24,214 nucleotides of DNA from Bacteroidota bacterium (GCA_023415545.1 JAEZKJ010000023.1:1-24214); one strand, 5' to 3'. Counted from the first letter of the stretch, positions 14,753 through 23,624 are shown. Made by a program: numbers and translations. The notes: generated by a model from the letters alone, not told the origin.

Positions 14753-15594
14753 ATCTTCGCTTTAACCATTCGATCATTACCAAAACAATCTTTCCTAACC
14801 TCAATATCAACAAATCCTATCTCTTTGAGCATATCGATCATCTCCTTTGAGAAATTTCTATTTATCTCAAAATAAAGGCGTCCATTATTGCGTAAAGTTT
14901 CTTTGGCAATATAAGCTATTTTACGATAAAAAAGCAGAGGGTCGTCATTGTTAACAAAAAGAGCGATATTTGGTTCCCAATCCAGAACATTACTATCCAT
15001 CTCACTCTTCTCGGCTTCTGTAATGTATGGAGGGTTGCTCACTATAACATCATATTTATCTGCTTGTGGAGTAAACTTTAAAATATCAATATTTCTGAAT
15101 TTAACATTTACCCCATTTATAGCTGCATTATCCGATGCCACCTTCAATGCATCTTCCGAAATATCCCAACCTTCAACCTTACTACCTGAGAGATTTGCAG
15201 CAAGAGATATAGCGATACAGCCGGTACCTGTGCCTATATCTACAATTTTACAATCTCCATCTTTCGAATCGCTGATAATCCAATCAATTAATTCAACTGT
15301 TTCGGGACGAGGAATGAGGGTAGCTTTAGTAACCTTGAATTTCCTCCCATAAAACATTTCATAACCAAGAATATATTGTATCGGCTCATATTTTTTGAGA
15401 CGCTCAATGATAACATCAAGGTCATCCATCTCTTTTTGGGAAAAAATTTTATCTTTGCCTCCATATATCTCTATTGAAGATAGAGAAAAAAATTCTGTTA
15501 ATAGAATCTTTATTATTGAAGATAACTCTCTTTCAGGATAGTAATCTTTTAGTTTATCTTTGATATAGAAAAATATTGGATTCATTTTATTCAC
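14749..15594 (-). CDS. prmC: Release factor glutamine methyltransferase
   Basis: A 281-residue PrmC/HemK that methylates the glutamine of the GGQ motif of release factors RF1 and RF2. The helical N-terminal domain (about 1-90) is followed by LIPRPETVEL and the SAM-binding motif VDIGTGTGCIAISLA (118-132). The catalytic NPPY is at 187-190. The start at 15594 or the ATG three codons later (MNPIFF) are equally plausible. It heads the prmC–recX–comF unit and is divergent from ribD with only 36 bp between start codons. Confidence 0.95.
   Translation of the reverse strand: MNKMNPIFFYIKDKLKDYYPERELSSIIKILLTEFFSLSSIEIYGGKDKIFSQKEMDDLDVIIERLKKYEPIQYILGYEMFYGRKFKVTKATLIPRPETVELIDWIISDSKDGDCKIVDIGTGTGCIAISLAANLSGSKVEGWDISEDALKVASDNAAINGVNVKFRNIDILKFTPQADKYDVIVSNPPYITEAEKSEMDSNVLDWEPNIALFVNNDDPLLFYRKIAYIAKETLRNNGRLYFEINRNFSKEMIDMLKEIGFVDIEVRKDCFGNDRMVKAKI
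15555..15562 (+). promoter_or_regulatory. Candidate ribD -7 box inside prmC
   Basis: TATCTTTG is a perfect TAnnTTTG match about 70 bp upstream of the ribD ATG, with a weak TTTC -33 element 20 bp upstream. It lies within the first codons of prmC on the other strand, so the two divergent promoters would interleave. Confidence 0.4.
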
Positions 15595-15604
15595 TTATCT
15601 TACA

Positions 15605-15637
15605 CAAAAGTAAGAAGAAAAAAGTTTGGAATGACAA
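15605..15637 (-). promoter_or_regulatory. prmC–recX–comF promoter overlapping the ribD start
   Basis: On the minus strand TACTTTTG (15605-15612) is an exact -7 box, preceded after 19 bp by TTGTCA (15632-15637) as -33. The -33 element lies in the first codons of ribD, so polymerase binding here could interfere with ribD transcription. Confidence 0.6.
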
Positions 15638-16668
15638 TTGATGAAAAATATATGGCCCGATGCATACAGCTTGCTCAGAATGGGAGATGTAACGTATCCC
15701 CCAATCCTATGGTAGGAGCTGTTATAGTGTGCGATGGTAAGATTATAGGTGAAGGTTATCATATAAAATATGGTGGCCCACATGCTGAAGTTAATGCTAT
15801 AAACTCAGTAAAAGATTCTGCTCTTCTTGAAAAATCAACAATATATGTTAGCCTGGAGCCATGTTCACATTATGGCAAAACGCCGCCATGCGCTGATCTT
15901 ATAATTAGCAAACGAATACCCAAAGTGGTAATAGGCTGTAAAGACCCTTTCCCTCTTGTCGCAGGTCAAGGTATCAAAAGGTTGACCGATGCGGGAGTTG
16001 AGGTTAAATGTGGAGTATTGGAAAAGGAATGTTTGGAATTAAATAAAAAGTTTATTCTATTCAACACTCTTAAGCGACCATATATCACCCTTAAATGGGC
16101 ACAAACTGCTGATGGCTTTATAGATGTAAAGAGAGATAGTGGTGAGCCTATTAAGATATCAACTGAACTTACTAAAATGTTAGTTCACAAATATAGAAGT
16201 GAGAATATGGGTATTATGGTTGGGCGTAATACTGCTCTATTGGATAACCCTACTCTTACTACTAGGGAGTGGTATGGGAAAAATCCTACTCGAATTGTTA
16301 TAGATAGAAAGCTATCATTACCTCAAAACCTTAATTTATTTGATAAAAAGATTAAAACTATCGTAATAAATGAAAACGAAAATAGAGACGACGGAGAGCT
16401 TCTCTTTAGAAAGATAGATTTTGAACAAGAGGTCATTCCACAAATTCTTGAAGTTCTTTACAAAGAGAAAATTGAGTCGATAATTGTTGAAGGAGGAGGT
16501 TTACTTTTGCAATCTTTTATCGACTGTAACGCTTGGGATGAAGCCTATATCGAAATTTCCGACCTGTTTTTAAACGATGGAATAAGAGCTCCACAAATAA
16601 AAAATATATGCAAAAAAGAGAGTAAAAAATGCTTCTCAAGAGAAATTATACACCTTACTAATATTTGA
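15631..16668 (+). CDS. ribD: Bifunctional diaminohydroxyphosphoribosylaminopyrimidine deaminase / 5-amino-6-(5-phosphoribosylamino)uracil reductase
   Basis: A 345-residue RibD that catalyses the second and third steps of riboflavin synthesis. The N-terminal deaminase domain (about 1-145) shows NPMVGAV (25-31) and the zinc site HAE (His51, catalytic Glu53) with PCSHYGKTPPC (Cys78, Cys87). The C-terminal reductase domain starts at RPYITLKWAQTADGFI and includes GRNTALLDNPTLTTR and IIVEGGGLLLQSF for NADPH and substrate binding. The protein is slightly short at the C-terminus. No other rib genes are adjacent. The start codon at 15631 has no Shine-Dalgarno sequence but an A-rich leader. Confidence 0.95.
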   Translation: MTIDEKYMARCIQLAQNGRCNVSPNPMVGAVIVCDGKIIGEGYHIKYGGPHAEVNAINSVKDSALLEKSTIYVSLEPCSHYGKTPPCADLIISKRIPKVVIGCKDPFPLVAGQGIKRLTDAGVEVKCGVLEKECLELNKKFILFNTLKRPYITLKWAQTADGFIDVKRDSGEPIKISTELTKMLVHKYRSENMGIMVGRNTALLDNPTLTTREWYGKNPTRIVIDRKLSLPQNLNLFDKKIKTIVINENENRDDGELLFRKIDFEQEVIPQILEVLYKEKIESIIVEGGGLLLQSFIDCNAWDEAYIEISDLFLNDGIRAPQIKNICKKESKKCFSREIIHLTNI

Positions 16669-16770
16669 TGAGATGAAAAATATACAATATATTAGCCATA
16701 AAAAATAAAAATCTATATATAAATTAATATAAAACTTACCTTAAAAGTTCAAATTAGAGAAAAATCTTTC

Positions 16771-16778
16771 TACTTTTG
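16771..16778 (+). promoter_or_regulatory. -7 box for the DUF6242–uppS–bamA–ompH operon
   Basis: TACTTTTG is an exact TAnnTTTG match about 28 bp before the ATG of the lipoprotein gene, in an AT-rich 138 bp spacer after ribD. No clear -33 TTTG is present. It is the only strong promoter match seen upstream of uppS and bamA. Confidence 0.55.
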
Positions 16779-16806
16779 CGACTTGTAACATAAGATTCTT
16801 TTACAA

Positions 16807-18204
16807 ATGAAAATAAAGACATTGGCTGTATTTTTCAGTCTCATATTTACTGCTATTGCTACTACTTCTTGCTTGGATAGTGATCAAGAGGTGATAGAAT
16901 ATAGCCCGAATGCAAGTATTACTGCTTTTTCTATTAATGATATAGAGACTAAAATCGCATCTAAAACATCAAGCGGCAAAGACACAACACTTACTATTAC
17001 TGTTACAGGAAGTGAGTATCCATTTGTTATCGATCAAAATAGAAGACTCATTTACAATGTTGACTCATTGCCGGTGGGTACAGATGTAAGAAAGGTTGTA
17101 GTAAATATTACTTCAGATTCAAACTATATCATAATTATCAATCAAGAAGATAGTGAAAAAGATAGCCTATGGGTTTCTACAGACTCCTTGAACTATGAGA
17201 ACCCGGTAAAAATGAAGGTTGCTGCTTTAAATGGTTCATACGGCGATATCTATACAACAAAAATAAATGTGCACAAACAGGTTCCCGACTCATTAACTTG
17301 GTCGGAAATTGAGAGTAACTTTGTTGCAAGCAGTGTGCAAAAGCAAAAATCAGTATTTTTCAAGAATAACATATTTGTAGCTTGCAATGTGTCAAACAAA
17401 GCAATGATGAGCTACACAGCAATGGATAACGGGAAAACATGGAGTGCTCCTGTAGAAATTCCATTGACAGGTGTAGATATATCTTCATTGATGGTATGGG
17501 GTGAAAATATGTATATATTAGCTTCGAACACTCTTTACAAGAGCAGTGATGGAAATAGTTGGCAAGAGGTTAGCGGTGCTCCTAAACTTAATGCACTTAT
17601 TTCAAATTATTATGAATCTCCTTCATTTGCATCACTTTCGGCTATTAATACAGATAATAAATTTGTAAAAACAAATAATGCTCTTGATTGGATGGAGATT
17701 GGTAATGTTAATGCAAACTTCCCTACCGAAAATCTTTCATACGTTTCATATGCTAGCAACCACAACAGCTCAATTTTTAGAGAGTTAGTTATGGGATATA
17801 GCGATGCTACGAAGAACGACTCTACAACTAATGTTTGGAGTAATTTAAGTAATGAGAATAAATGGGTTGAATTTACATACAATAACAATGGTAATTATTG
17901 TCCAAATCTTGAAAATATTACCATGATAAAGTATAACAATGCACTTTATGCTTTCGGTGGTCAAAGTTATAATGGACAGAAATCATATAAACCATTTAGT
18001 AATTTCTTTATTTCCAACAATAACGGAGCTAACTGGAAACCTATTTATAGTTTGGTTAAATTCCCTGACTCTTTTGAAACATTATATCAAAATGGCGCAG
18101 GAAACTATTCTTGTACGGTAGATAGTAATAACTTCATTTGGATTATATTCAGCAACTCCAATAAAGTATGGAAGGGCAGAATAAATAAATTGGGATTCAA
18201 ATAA
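16807..18204 (+). CDS. DUF6242-type lipoprotein with beta-propeller-like C-terminus
   Basis: A 465-residue lipoprotein with lipobox TTSC (Cys22). An N-terminal segment (about 30-155) looks like Ig-type beta domains (ITAFSINDIETKI..., TDVRKVVVNITSDSNYIII). The C-terminal part has Asp-box-like motifs AMDNGKTWS, KSSDGNSWQEV and SNNNGANWKPI, and a kelch-like LYAFGGQSYNG, pointing to a beta-propeller. I recognise it as the DUF6242 family found in Bacteroidales. It begins the operon and is 15 bp from uppS, upstream of bamA. A role in envelope biogenesis or surface display is suggested by context only; no catalytic residues are apparent. Confidence 0.8.
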   Translation: MKIKTLAVFFSLIFTAIATTSCLDSDQEVIEYSPNASITAFSINDIETKIASKTSSGKDTTLTITVTGSEYPFVIDQNRRLIYNVDSLPVGTDVRKVVVNITSDSNYIIIINQEDSEKDSLWVSTDSLNYENPVKMKVAALNGSYGDIYTTKINVHKQVPDSLTWSEIESNFVASSVQKQKSVFFKNNIFVACNVSNKAMMSYTAMDNGKTWSAPVEIPLTGVDISSLMVWGENMYILASNTLYKSSDGNSWQEVSGAPKLNALISNYYESPSFASLSAINTDNKFVKTNNALDWMEIGNVNANFPTENLSYVSYASNHNSSIFRELVMGYSDATKNDSTTNVWSNLSNENKWVEFTYNNNGNYCPNLENITMIKYNNALYAFGGQSYNGQKSYKPFSNFFISNNNGANWKPIYSLVKFPDSFETLYQNGAGNYSCTVDSNNFIWIIFSNSNKVWKGRINKLGFK

Positions 18205-18219
18205 AGAGACAAAACAAAC

Positions 18220-18951
18220 ATGCATTATAAGGAGCAAATAGATATAGAAAGAGTACCAAAGCATGTTGCTATCATTATGGATGGCAATGGCAGATGGGCC
18301 AAAATTAGAGGACAACATAGAAGTGTGGGGCATCAAGCCGGTGCAGAGACTGTACACACCATAACTGAAGTGGCCGCTAAACTTGGCGTAAAATATCTTA
18401 CTCTATATGCTTTCTCAACCGAAAACTGGAAACGTCCTACTGATGAAGTTTCTGCATTGATGAGCCTTCTTATGGATTCTATTGAGGAGGACACATTTAT
18501 GAAAAACAACATAAGATTCAGAATTATTGGTGAGAGAGAAAAACTTCCTGTCGAGGTACGTGAAAGATTAAAAAAATGCGAAAATCATACTTCTGCTAAT
18601 GATGGAATGAGCTTGACATTGGCTCTAAGTTATTCGTCAAAGTGGGAAATTACAGAAGCTTTTAAGCAGATAGCTAAAAAAATTGAACAAGGCTCAATGA
18701 AAGCAGATGAGATTACTGATGAAACTATTGCAGAACATCTATCAACTTCATTTATGCCCGATCCTGATCTTTTGATAAGAACAGGAGGAGAAATAAGACT
18801 CAGCAACTATCTTCTTTGGCAATGTGCTTATTCAGAACTCTATTTCTGTGATACCTATTGGCCTGATTTTAATGAAGATGATTTTTACAAAGCTATATGT
18901 GATTATCAACAAAGAGAACGCCGTTATGGCAAAACGAGTGAACAATTATAA
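18220..18951 (+). CDS. uppS: Undecaprenyl diphosphate synthase (isoprenyl transferase)
   Basis: A 243-residue cis-prenyltransferase that extends farnesyl diphosphate with isopentenyl diphosphate to make the C55 carrier for peptidoglycan and O-antigen. Catalytic Asp20 lies in IIMDGNGRWAK, followed by RGQHRSVGHQAG. YAFSTENWKRP and the C-terminal signature DLLIRTGGEIRLSNYLLWQCAYSELYF complete the active site and dimer interface. Length is typical. It is 15 bp after the DUF6242 gene and 10 bp before bamA, a conserved Bacteroidetes arrangement that joins lipid carrier supply and outer membrane assembly. Confidence 0.96.
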   Translation: MHYKEQIDIERVPKHVAIIMDGNGRWAKIRGQHRSVGHQAGAETVHTITEVAAKLGVKYLTLYAFSTENWKRPTDEVSALMSLLMDSIEEDTFMKNNIRFRIIGEREKLPVEVRERLKKCENHTSANDGMSLTLALSYSSKWEITEAFKQIAKKIEQGSMKADEITDETIAEHLSTSFMPDPDLLIRTGGEIRLSNYLLWQCAYSELYFCDTYWPDFNEDDFYKAICDYQQRERRYGKTSEQL

Positions 18952-18961
18952 AGTTATTAAG

Positions 18962-21604
18962 ATGCAACATCGTTTTTTACAAATATTACTTACGCTAACT
19001 TGCCTTTTCTGCTTTACTAACAGCAGCAATGCTCAGGATATAAATGCCCAAGAGAATAATAATCCGGTAATTCTTTATTCGGGTACACCTAAGAAATATG
19101 AAATTGGTGGTATTAAAGTTGAGGGTGTCAAAAACTACGAAGATTATGTTTTAATAGGACTTTCAGGTTTAGCAGTTGGCCAAAAAATAACGGTTCCCGG
19201 CGATGATATAACAACAGCTATTAAACGTTATTGGAGACATGGTTTGTTCTCGGACGTACAAATTGTTGCTGACAAGATTGTTGGTAATAAAATTTATCTT
19301 ACTATAAAGTTGCAGCAACGTCCTCGTATTGCTGAAATACGTTATCATGGCGTAAAGAAGAGTGAAAGAGAGGATTTGGAAGCAAAATTAGGACTTGTTA
19401 AAGGTAGCCAAATTACTCCTAACCTTATTGATAGAGCTAAAATCCTTATCAAGAGACACTTTGACGATAAAGGTTTTAAAAATGCTGATATAAGAATTGT
19501 TGAAAAGGCGATTCCTGATAATAAGGAGATGGTGAATGTGGATATTGATGTTGATAAAAAAGAAAAAGTAAAAGTTCACAAGATAACTATTGAAGGTAAC
19601 ACCGCACTCACAGATAAAAAAATTAAGAGTGTGATGAAAAAGACTAACGAGAAAAATAAGCTCGTTAACATCTTTAAGACTAAGAAATTCATCAACGATA
19701 AATACGAAGAGGATAAACAGAACATTATTGATAAGTACAACGAACTTGGTTATCGTGATGCTCAGATTGTAGTAGATAGCGTTTCATCTTATGACGATCG
19801 TACTGTTGATATTTACATGAAAATTGATGAAGGTGATAAGTATTACCTACGCAACATTACATGGGTTGGAAATAAACTTTACAACTCCGACTGGATGAAC
19901 CAACAGCTACGTATGAAGAAGGGAGATGTATATAACCAGAAACTTCTTCATGATCGTCTTACAGGAGATGAAGATGCTATTGGTAACTTCTACTACAACC
20001 AAGGTTATATAGTAGCAGGTATTGACCCAGTTGAAATAAATATTGATGGTGACTCGATTGACCTTGAGATGCGTGTTGAAGAGGGTTTCCAAGCTACTAT
20101 CAGTAAAGTGAAAATTAATGGTAATGACCGCTTATATGAAAATGTAGTACGTCGTGAACTTAGAACAAAGCCAGGTGACTTATTTAGTAAAGAGGCTCTT
20201 GAGCGTTCTTATCGTGAAATTGCTCAGATGGGACACTTTAACCCTGAAAATATTCAACCAGATGTACAGCCAGACTATACAAATGGTACTGTAGATATTA
20301 ACTGGAATCTTGAATCAAAAGCTAACGACCAAGTAGAATTCTCGGCCGGTTGGGGACAAACAGGTGTTATTGGTAAACTAAGTCTTAAATTTACCAACTT
20401 CTCAATGGGTAACTTGTTTAATAAGAGCGACAACTACAGAGGATTCCTTCCACAAGGTGATGGACAGACTTTAACAATAAGTGGTCAAACAAATGGTAGC
20501 TACTATCAATCATATAGTGTATCATTCTTTGATCCTTGGTTCGGAGGTAAACGTCCTAACTCGTTCTCTGTTTCGGCATTCTATTCAGTACAGACAGATA
20601 TTAGTAGTAACTACTATAACTCTGCTTATATGAACAACTACTATAACTCACTTTATGGAGGTTATGGTAGCTATTACGGAAATAATTACAACTACGATTC
20701 ATATTATGACCCTGATAAATCGATAAAGATGTATGGCGCATCAATCGGTTGGGGTAAACGTCTAAGATGGCCTGATGACTACTTCACCCTTTCAGCTGAA
20801 CTATCTTACCAAAGATTTGTTTTGAAAGATTGGAGTTATTTATATATCCGTCTTAACAATGGTGAGTACATGTCAACCGGTAATTGCAATAATTTAAGTA
20901 TGGCATTTACTTTGGCGCGTAACTCAAGTGATAACCCAATATTCCCACGTCGTGGATCTGAGTTTACTGCATCAGTGCAATTTACTCCTCCATATTCTCT
21001 ATTCTCGAATAAAGATTATGCTACATATGGTAAGGATAATTACAAAGAGGCAGCAAGTATCTACAACTGGATTGAATATCATAAGTGGAAATTTAAGATG
21101 AAAACATATACAGCTCTTTCAGGGGCAAGTAAATGTCCTGTTATTATGACAAGAGCTGAACTTGGTATCTTAGGTCATTACAACAAATATGTGAAATCTC
21201 CTTTCGAGACTTTCTATATGGGTGGTGATGGTATGACAGGTTATAGCACAAGCTATGCTTCCGAAACTATAGCTCTTCGTGGTTATGAAAATGGTGCACT
21301 TACACCTTATGGTAGTGAAGGATATGCTTATATACGACTTGGCGCAGAACTTAGATACCCTCTTATGCTCGAGAACTCAACAAGTATTTATGCACTTGGA
21401 TTCATTGAAGGTGGTAATGCTTGGAACAATGTTGGTAACTTTAACCCATTCAGTCTAAAACGTTCTGCCGGTTTAGGTGTTCGAATATTCCTTCCTATGA
21501 TCGGTATGATGGGTATTGACTGGGCTTATGGTTTTGATAAAATTAATGGTTCAAGCCAATATAGTGGTAGCCAATTCCACTTTATATTGGGACAAGAATT
21601 CTAA
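18962..21604 (+). CDS. bamA: Outer membrane protein assembly factor BamA
   Basis: An 880-residue BamA, the core of the machine that folds beta-barrels into the outer membrane. I chose the ATG at 18962 because it gives a clean signal peptide (MQHRFLQILLTLTCLFCF, cleavage near NA-Q at 24-25); the same frame is open upstream, but that part overlaps uppS and would bury the signal. Several POTRA domains (about 45-440) precede the C-terminal barrel. The lid-loop motif appears as LRGYE and the protein ends in a beta-signal-like FHFILGQEF. Residues 550-585 form a Tyr/Asn/Gly-rich stretch in a predicted extracellular loop. It is followed after 15 bp by ompH, its usual partner gene. Confidence 0.95.
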   Translation: MQHRFLQILLTLTCLFCFTNSSNAQDINAQENNNPVILYSGTPKKYEIGGIKVEGVKNYEDYVLIGLSGLAVGQKITVPGDDITTAIKRYWRHGLFSDVQIVADKIVGNKIYLTIKLQQRPRIAEIRYHGVKKSEREDLEAKLGLVKGSQITPNLIDRAKILIKRHFDDKGFKNADIRIVEKAIPDNKEMVNVDIDVDKKEKVKVHKITIEGNTALTDKKIKSVMKKTNEKNKLVNIFKTKKFINDKYEEDKQNIIDKYNELGYRDAQIVVDSVSSYDDRTVDIYMKIDEGDKYYLRNITWVGNKLYNSDWMNQQLRMKKGDVYNQKLLHDRLTGDEDAIGNFYYNQGYIVAGIDPVEINIDGDSIDLEMRVEEGFQATISKVKINGNDRLYENVVRRELRTKPGDLFSKEALERSYREIAQMGHFNPENIQPDVQPDYTNGTVDINWNLESKANDQVEFSAGWGQTGVIGKLSLKFTNFSMGNLFNKSDNYRGFLPQGDGQTLTISGQTNGSYYQSYSVSFFDPWFGGKRPNSFSVSAFYSVQTDISSNYYNSAYMNNYYNSLYGGYGSYYGNNYNYDSYYDPDKSIKMYGASIGWGKRLRWPDDYFTLSAELSYQRFVLKDWSYLYIRLNNGEYMSTGNCNNLSMAFTLARNSSDNPIFPRRGSEFTASVQFTPPYSLFSNKDYATYGKDNYKEAASIYNWIEYHKWKFKMKTYTALSGASKCPVIMTRAELGILGHYNKYVKSPFETFYMGGDGMTGYSTSYASETIALRGYENGALTPYGSEGYAYIRLGAELRYPLMLENSTSIYALGFIEGGNAWNNVGNFNPFSLKRSAGLGVRIFLPMIGMMGIDWAYGFDKINGSSQYSGSQFHFILGQEF

Positions 21605-21619
21605 AATTAAATATTTATT

Positions 21620-22135
21620 ATGAAGAAGTTTTTGTTTTTTGCCCTAATTCTTTTCTGTGTTGCTTTCAAAGCTAATGCTCAACAGTATGCACTTATTGAT
21701 ATGGAATATATAACTAAAAATATTCCGGCTTATCAACAAGCTAATGATAAGATGAATCAGGCTTCTCAAAACTATCAAAAAGAGATAGAGACGAAAAGCA
21801 ATGAAGCTAAAGCTCTTTATGAAAATTACCAAAAACAAGCTGCTTCGCTTTCTGCTACAGCAAGGAATCAAAAAGAGGCTGCTATTCTTGCCAAAGAGAA
21901 AGAGGTAGCTGAATTAAAGAGAAAATATTTCGGTCCTGAGGGAGAAATGTACAAAATGAGAGATAGTTTAATCACTCCTATTGAAGATAAAATATATGAT
22001 GCTGTAAAATTGATAGCTACAAGAAAAGGATATTATATGATTATTGACAGAGCTTCAAATACAAGCATAATATTTGCTTCACCAAAGATAGATATTAGCA
22101 ATGAAGTTTTGACTCAATTAGGATATTCAAATTAA
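21620..22135 (+). CDS. OmpH/Skp family periplasmic chaperone (first copy)
   Basis: A 171-residue protein with signal peptide MKKFLFFALILFCVAFKANAQ. The mature part starts with a short beta segment (YALIDMEYITKNIPAYQQA), then a long charged, glutamine-rich coiled coil (about 40-115), and returns to beta strands (GYYMIIDRASNTSIIFASP), the jellyfish-like Skp layout. It should be trimeric and hold unfolded outer membrane proteins for BamA. It is 15 bp from bamA and 65 bp from a second, divergent copy. Confidence 0.9.
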   Translation: MKKFLFFALILFCVAFKANAQQYALIDMEYITKNIPAYQQANDKMNQASQNYQKEIETKSNEAKALYENYQKQAASLSATARNQKEAAILAKEKEVAELKRKYFGPEGEMYKMRDSLITPIEDKIYDAVKLIATRKGYYMIIDRASNTSIIFASPKIDISNEVLTQLGYSN

Positions 22136-22140
22136 TTTTA

Positions 22141-22148
22141 TACATTTG
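22141..22148 (+). promoter_or_regulatory. Candidate internal promoter before the second ompH
   Basis: TACATTTG in the 65 bp gap between the two ompH genes is an exact -7 box; the -33 position reads only TTAG. It would give the second chaperone an independent transcript with a leader of about 45 nt. Confidence 0.4.
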
Positions 22149-22200
22149 TAATGTTATTATTTATCAGATAGGAATAAAATAATTAATAAAATACAGTATT

Positions 22201-22704
22201 ATGTTTAAGAAAATCGCTTTATTACTTTTGCTTATCGTACCAATGAGCGTTTTTGCTCAAAAATTTGGTCATATTAAATCTATGGATGTTGTTACTGTTA
22301 TGCCTGAATATACAAAAGCTCAGACTGATATTCAAGCTATGCAAAAACAATACGAAGAGGAGATCAAACGTGCAAATGAAGAATTTACAAAAAAATATAC
22401 AGAGTTCCAGCAACAACAAGCTGATCTTCCTAAAAACATTCAGGAAAGACGTCAAAAGGAACTTCAAGATTTAAGTGAAAAAGGTATGCAGTTCCAACAA
22501 GATGCACAACAACAACTTCAAAAATCATATGCTGAAATGATGGAACCTATTTACAAAAAAGTTGAAGACGCTATCAAAGCTGTAGGTACTGAAGGTGGAT
22601 ATGTTTTCATCTTTGATGTAAACAGAACAGATATACCATACATCAGCGACACTCTTACAACAGATGTTACTGCTGCTGTTAAAGCAAAACTTGGTTTGAA
22701 ATAA
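22201..22704 (+). CDS. OmpH/Skp family periplasmic chaperone (second copy)
   Basis: A 167-residue paralogue of the preceding chaperone. It has signal peptide MFKKIALLLLLIVPMSVFAQ, a beta start (KFGHIKSMDVVTVMPEYTKAQ), a very glutamine-rich coiled coil (about 40-125) and a C-terminal strand pair (GGYVFIFDVNRTDIPYISDT). The two copies differ greatly in sequence while keeping the layout, so the duplication is old and probably functional. It is the last gene before a strong terminator. Confidence 0.9.
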   Translation: MFKKIALLLLLIVPMSVFAQKFGHIKSMDVVTVMPEYTKAQTDIQAMQKQYEEEIKRANEEFTKKYTEFQQQQADLPKNIQERRQKELQDLSEKGMQFQQDAQQQLQKSYAEMMEPIYKKVEDAIKAVGTEGGYVFIFDVNRTDIPYISDTLTTDVTAAVKAKLGLK

Positions 22705-22723
22705 TTAATAAACTATATTATTG

Positions 22724-22782
22724 AACGGATTACTCCGGCTGTTTGGGAATACTCCTTGACTCCGAAGTAATCCGTTTTTTTT
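22724..22782 (+). terminator. Strong intrinsic terminator after ompH, ending 8 nt before murI
   Basis: AACGGATTACTCCGG (22724-22738) pairs with CCGAAGTAATCCGTT (22762-22776) with one mismatch, around a 23 nt loop, and is followed by eight T (22775-22782). The murI start codon is at 22791, so the hairpin fills most of the space where a murI leader would be. Confidence 0.85.
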
Positions 22783-22790
22783 AAACAGAT

Positions 22791-23624
22791 ATGAACGAAA
22801 AAAGAGGACCTATAGGTATATTCGACTCCGGTTATGGAGGCCTGACTATTCTTTCGGCTATACGTGATTTGATGCCTGAATACGACTATATCTACTTAGG
22901 AGATAATGCTAGGGCACCATATGGTAATCGATCATTTGAAATCGTTTACGAGTTCACTTTACAATCAGTAAAGAAACTTTTCGATATGGGATGCCAACTA
23001 GTAATATTGGGTTGTAATACTGCATCGGCGAAGGCACTTCGTTCAATTCAACAGAATGATTTACCTCAACTGGATCCTACAAGAAGAGTTTTAGGAGTAA
23101 TCCGTCCAACAGTGGAGGTTATTGGGGATATCACCAAAACAAAACACATCGGTATTATAGCTACAAAAGGAACTATCGACTCGGAATCATATCAACTTGA
23201 AATCAACAAGCTCTTTCCCGACATAATAGTCAATGGCATGGCGTGCCCTATGTTGGTTCCACTTATTGAGAACAATGAGTTTGAATCGGATGGAGCCGAT
23301 TACTTTGTTAAGAAGTATATAGATAATCTCTTAAATAAAGATTCAAATATCGACTCTATAATTTTAGGATGCACACACTACCCTATAATAATTGAAAAGA
23401 TAAGAAAATACACTCCTGATAATATCACTCTTGTTACACAAGGTGACTATGTCGCAAAGAGTCTAAAAGATTATCTAAAACGACATTCCGACATGGAGAG
23501 CAGATGTACTAAAAATGGAACAACAACATTCCTTACAACTGAATGTATAAATAAATTCAAAGAATCGGCTGCGCTATTTTTAAAAGATGAAGATATCAAT
23601 GTTAGCTCGATCATTTTAAAATAG
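22791..23624 (+). CDS. murI: Glutamate racemase
   Basis: A 277-residue cofactor-independent racemase that makes D-glutamate for peptidoglycan. The two catalytic cysteines are Cys75 (GCNTAS) and Cys194 (GCTHYP). FDSGYGGLTI (11-20, with Asp12 and Ser13) and YLGDNARAPYG (35-45) are the N-terminal substrate-binding motifs. The length is normal. It follows the uppS–bamA–ompH cluster but is separated from it by an intrinsic terminator. The only nearby promoter match is a one-mismatch box TATTATTG at 22716-22723, with TTTG 17 bp upstream, which overlaps the terminator stem. Confidence 0.95.
   Translation: MNEKRGPIGIFDSGYGGLTILSAIRDLMPEYDYIYLGDNARAPYGNRSFEIVYEFTLQSVKKLFDMGCQLVILGCNTASAKALRSIQQNDLPQLDPTRRVLGVIRPTVEVIGDITKTKHIGIIATKGTIDSESYQLEINKLFPDIIVNGMACPMLVPLIENNEFESDGADYFVKKYIDNLLNKDSNIDSIILGCTHYPIIIEKIRKYTPDNITLVTQGDYVAKSLKDYLKRHSDMESRCTKNGTTTFLTTECINKFKESAALFLKDEDINVSSIILK

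Noticed and set aside
14948..15352. Plus-strand frame opposite prmC, and similar opposite-strand frames over sulfatases, argH, bamA and ompH
   Set aside because: They have no recognisable domain and lie fully opposite genes with intact catalytic motifs.
18824..18961. Extended BamA start at 18824
   Set aside because: The added 46 residues overlap uppS and would place the clear signal peptide internally. The ATG at 18962 gives a normal export signal and a 10 bp gap to uppS.
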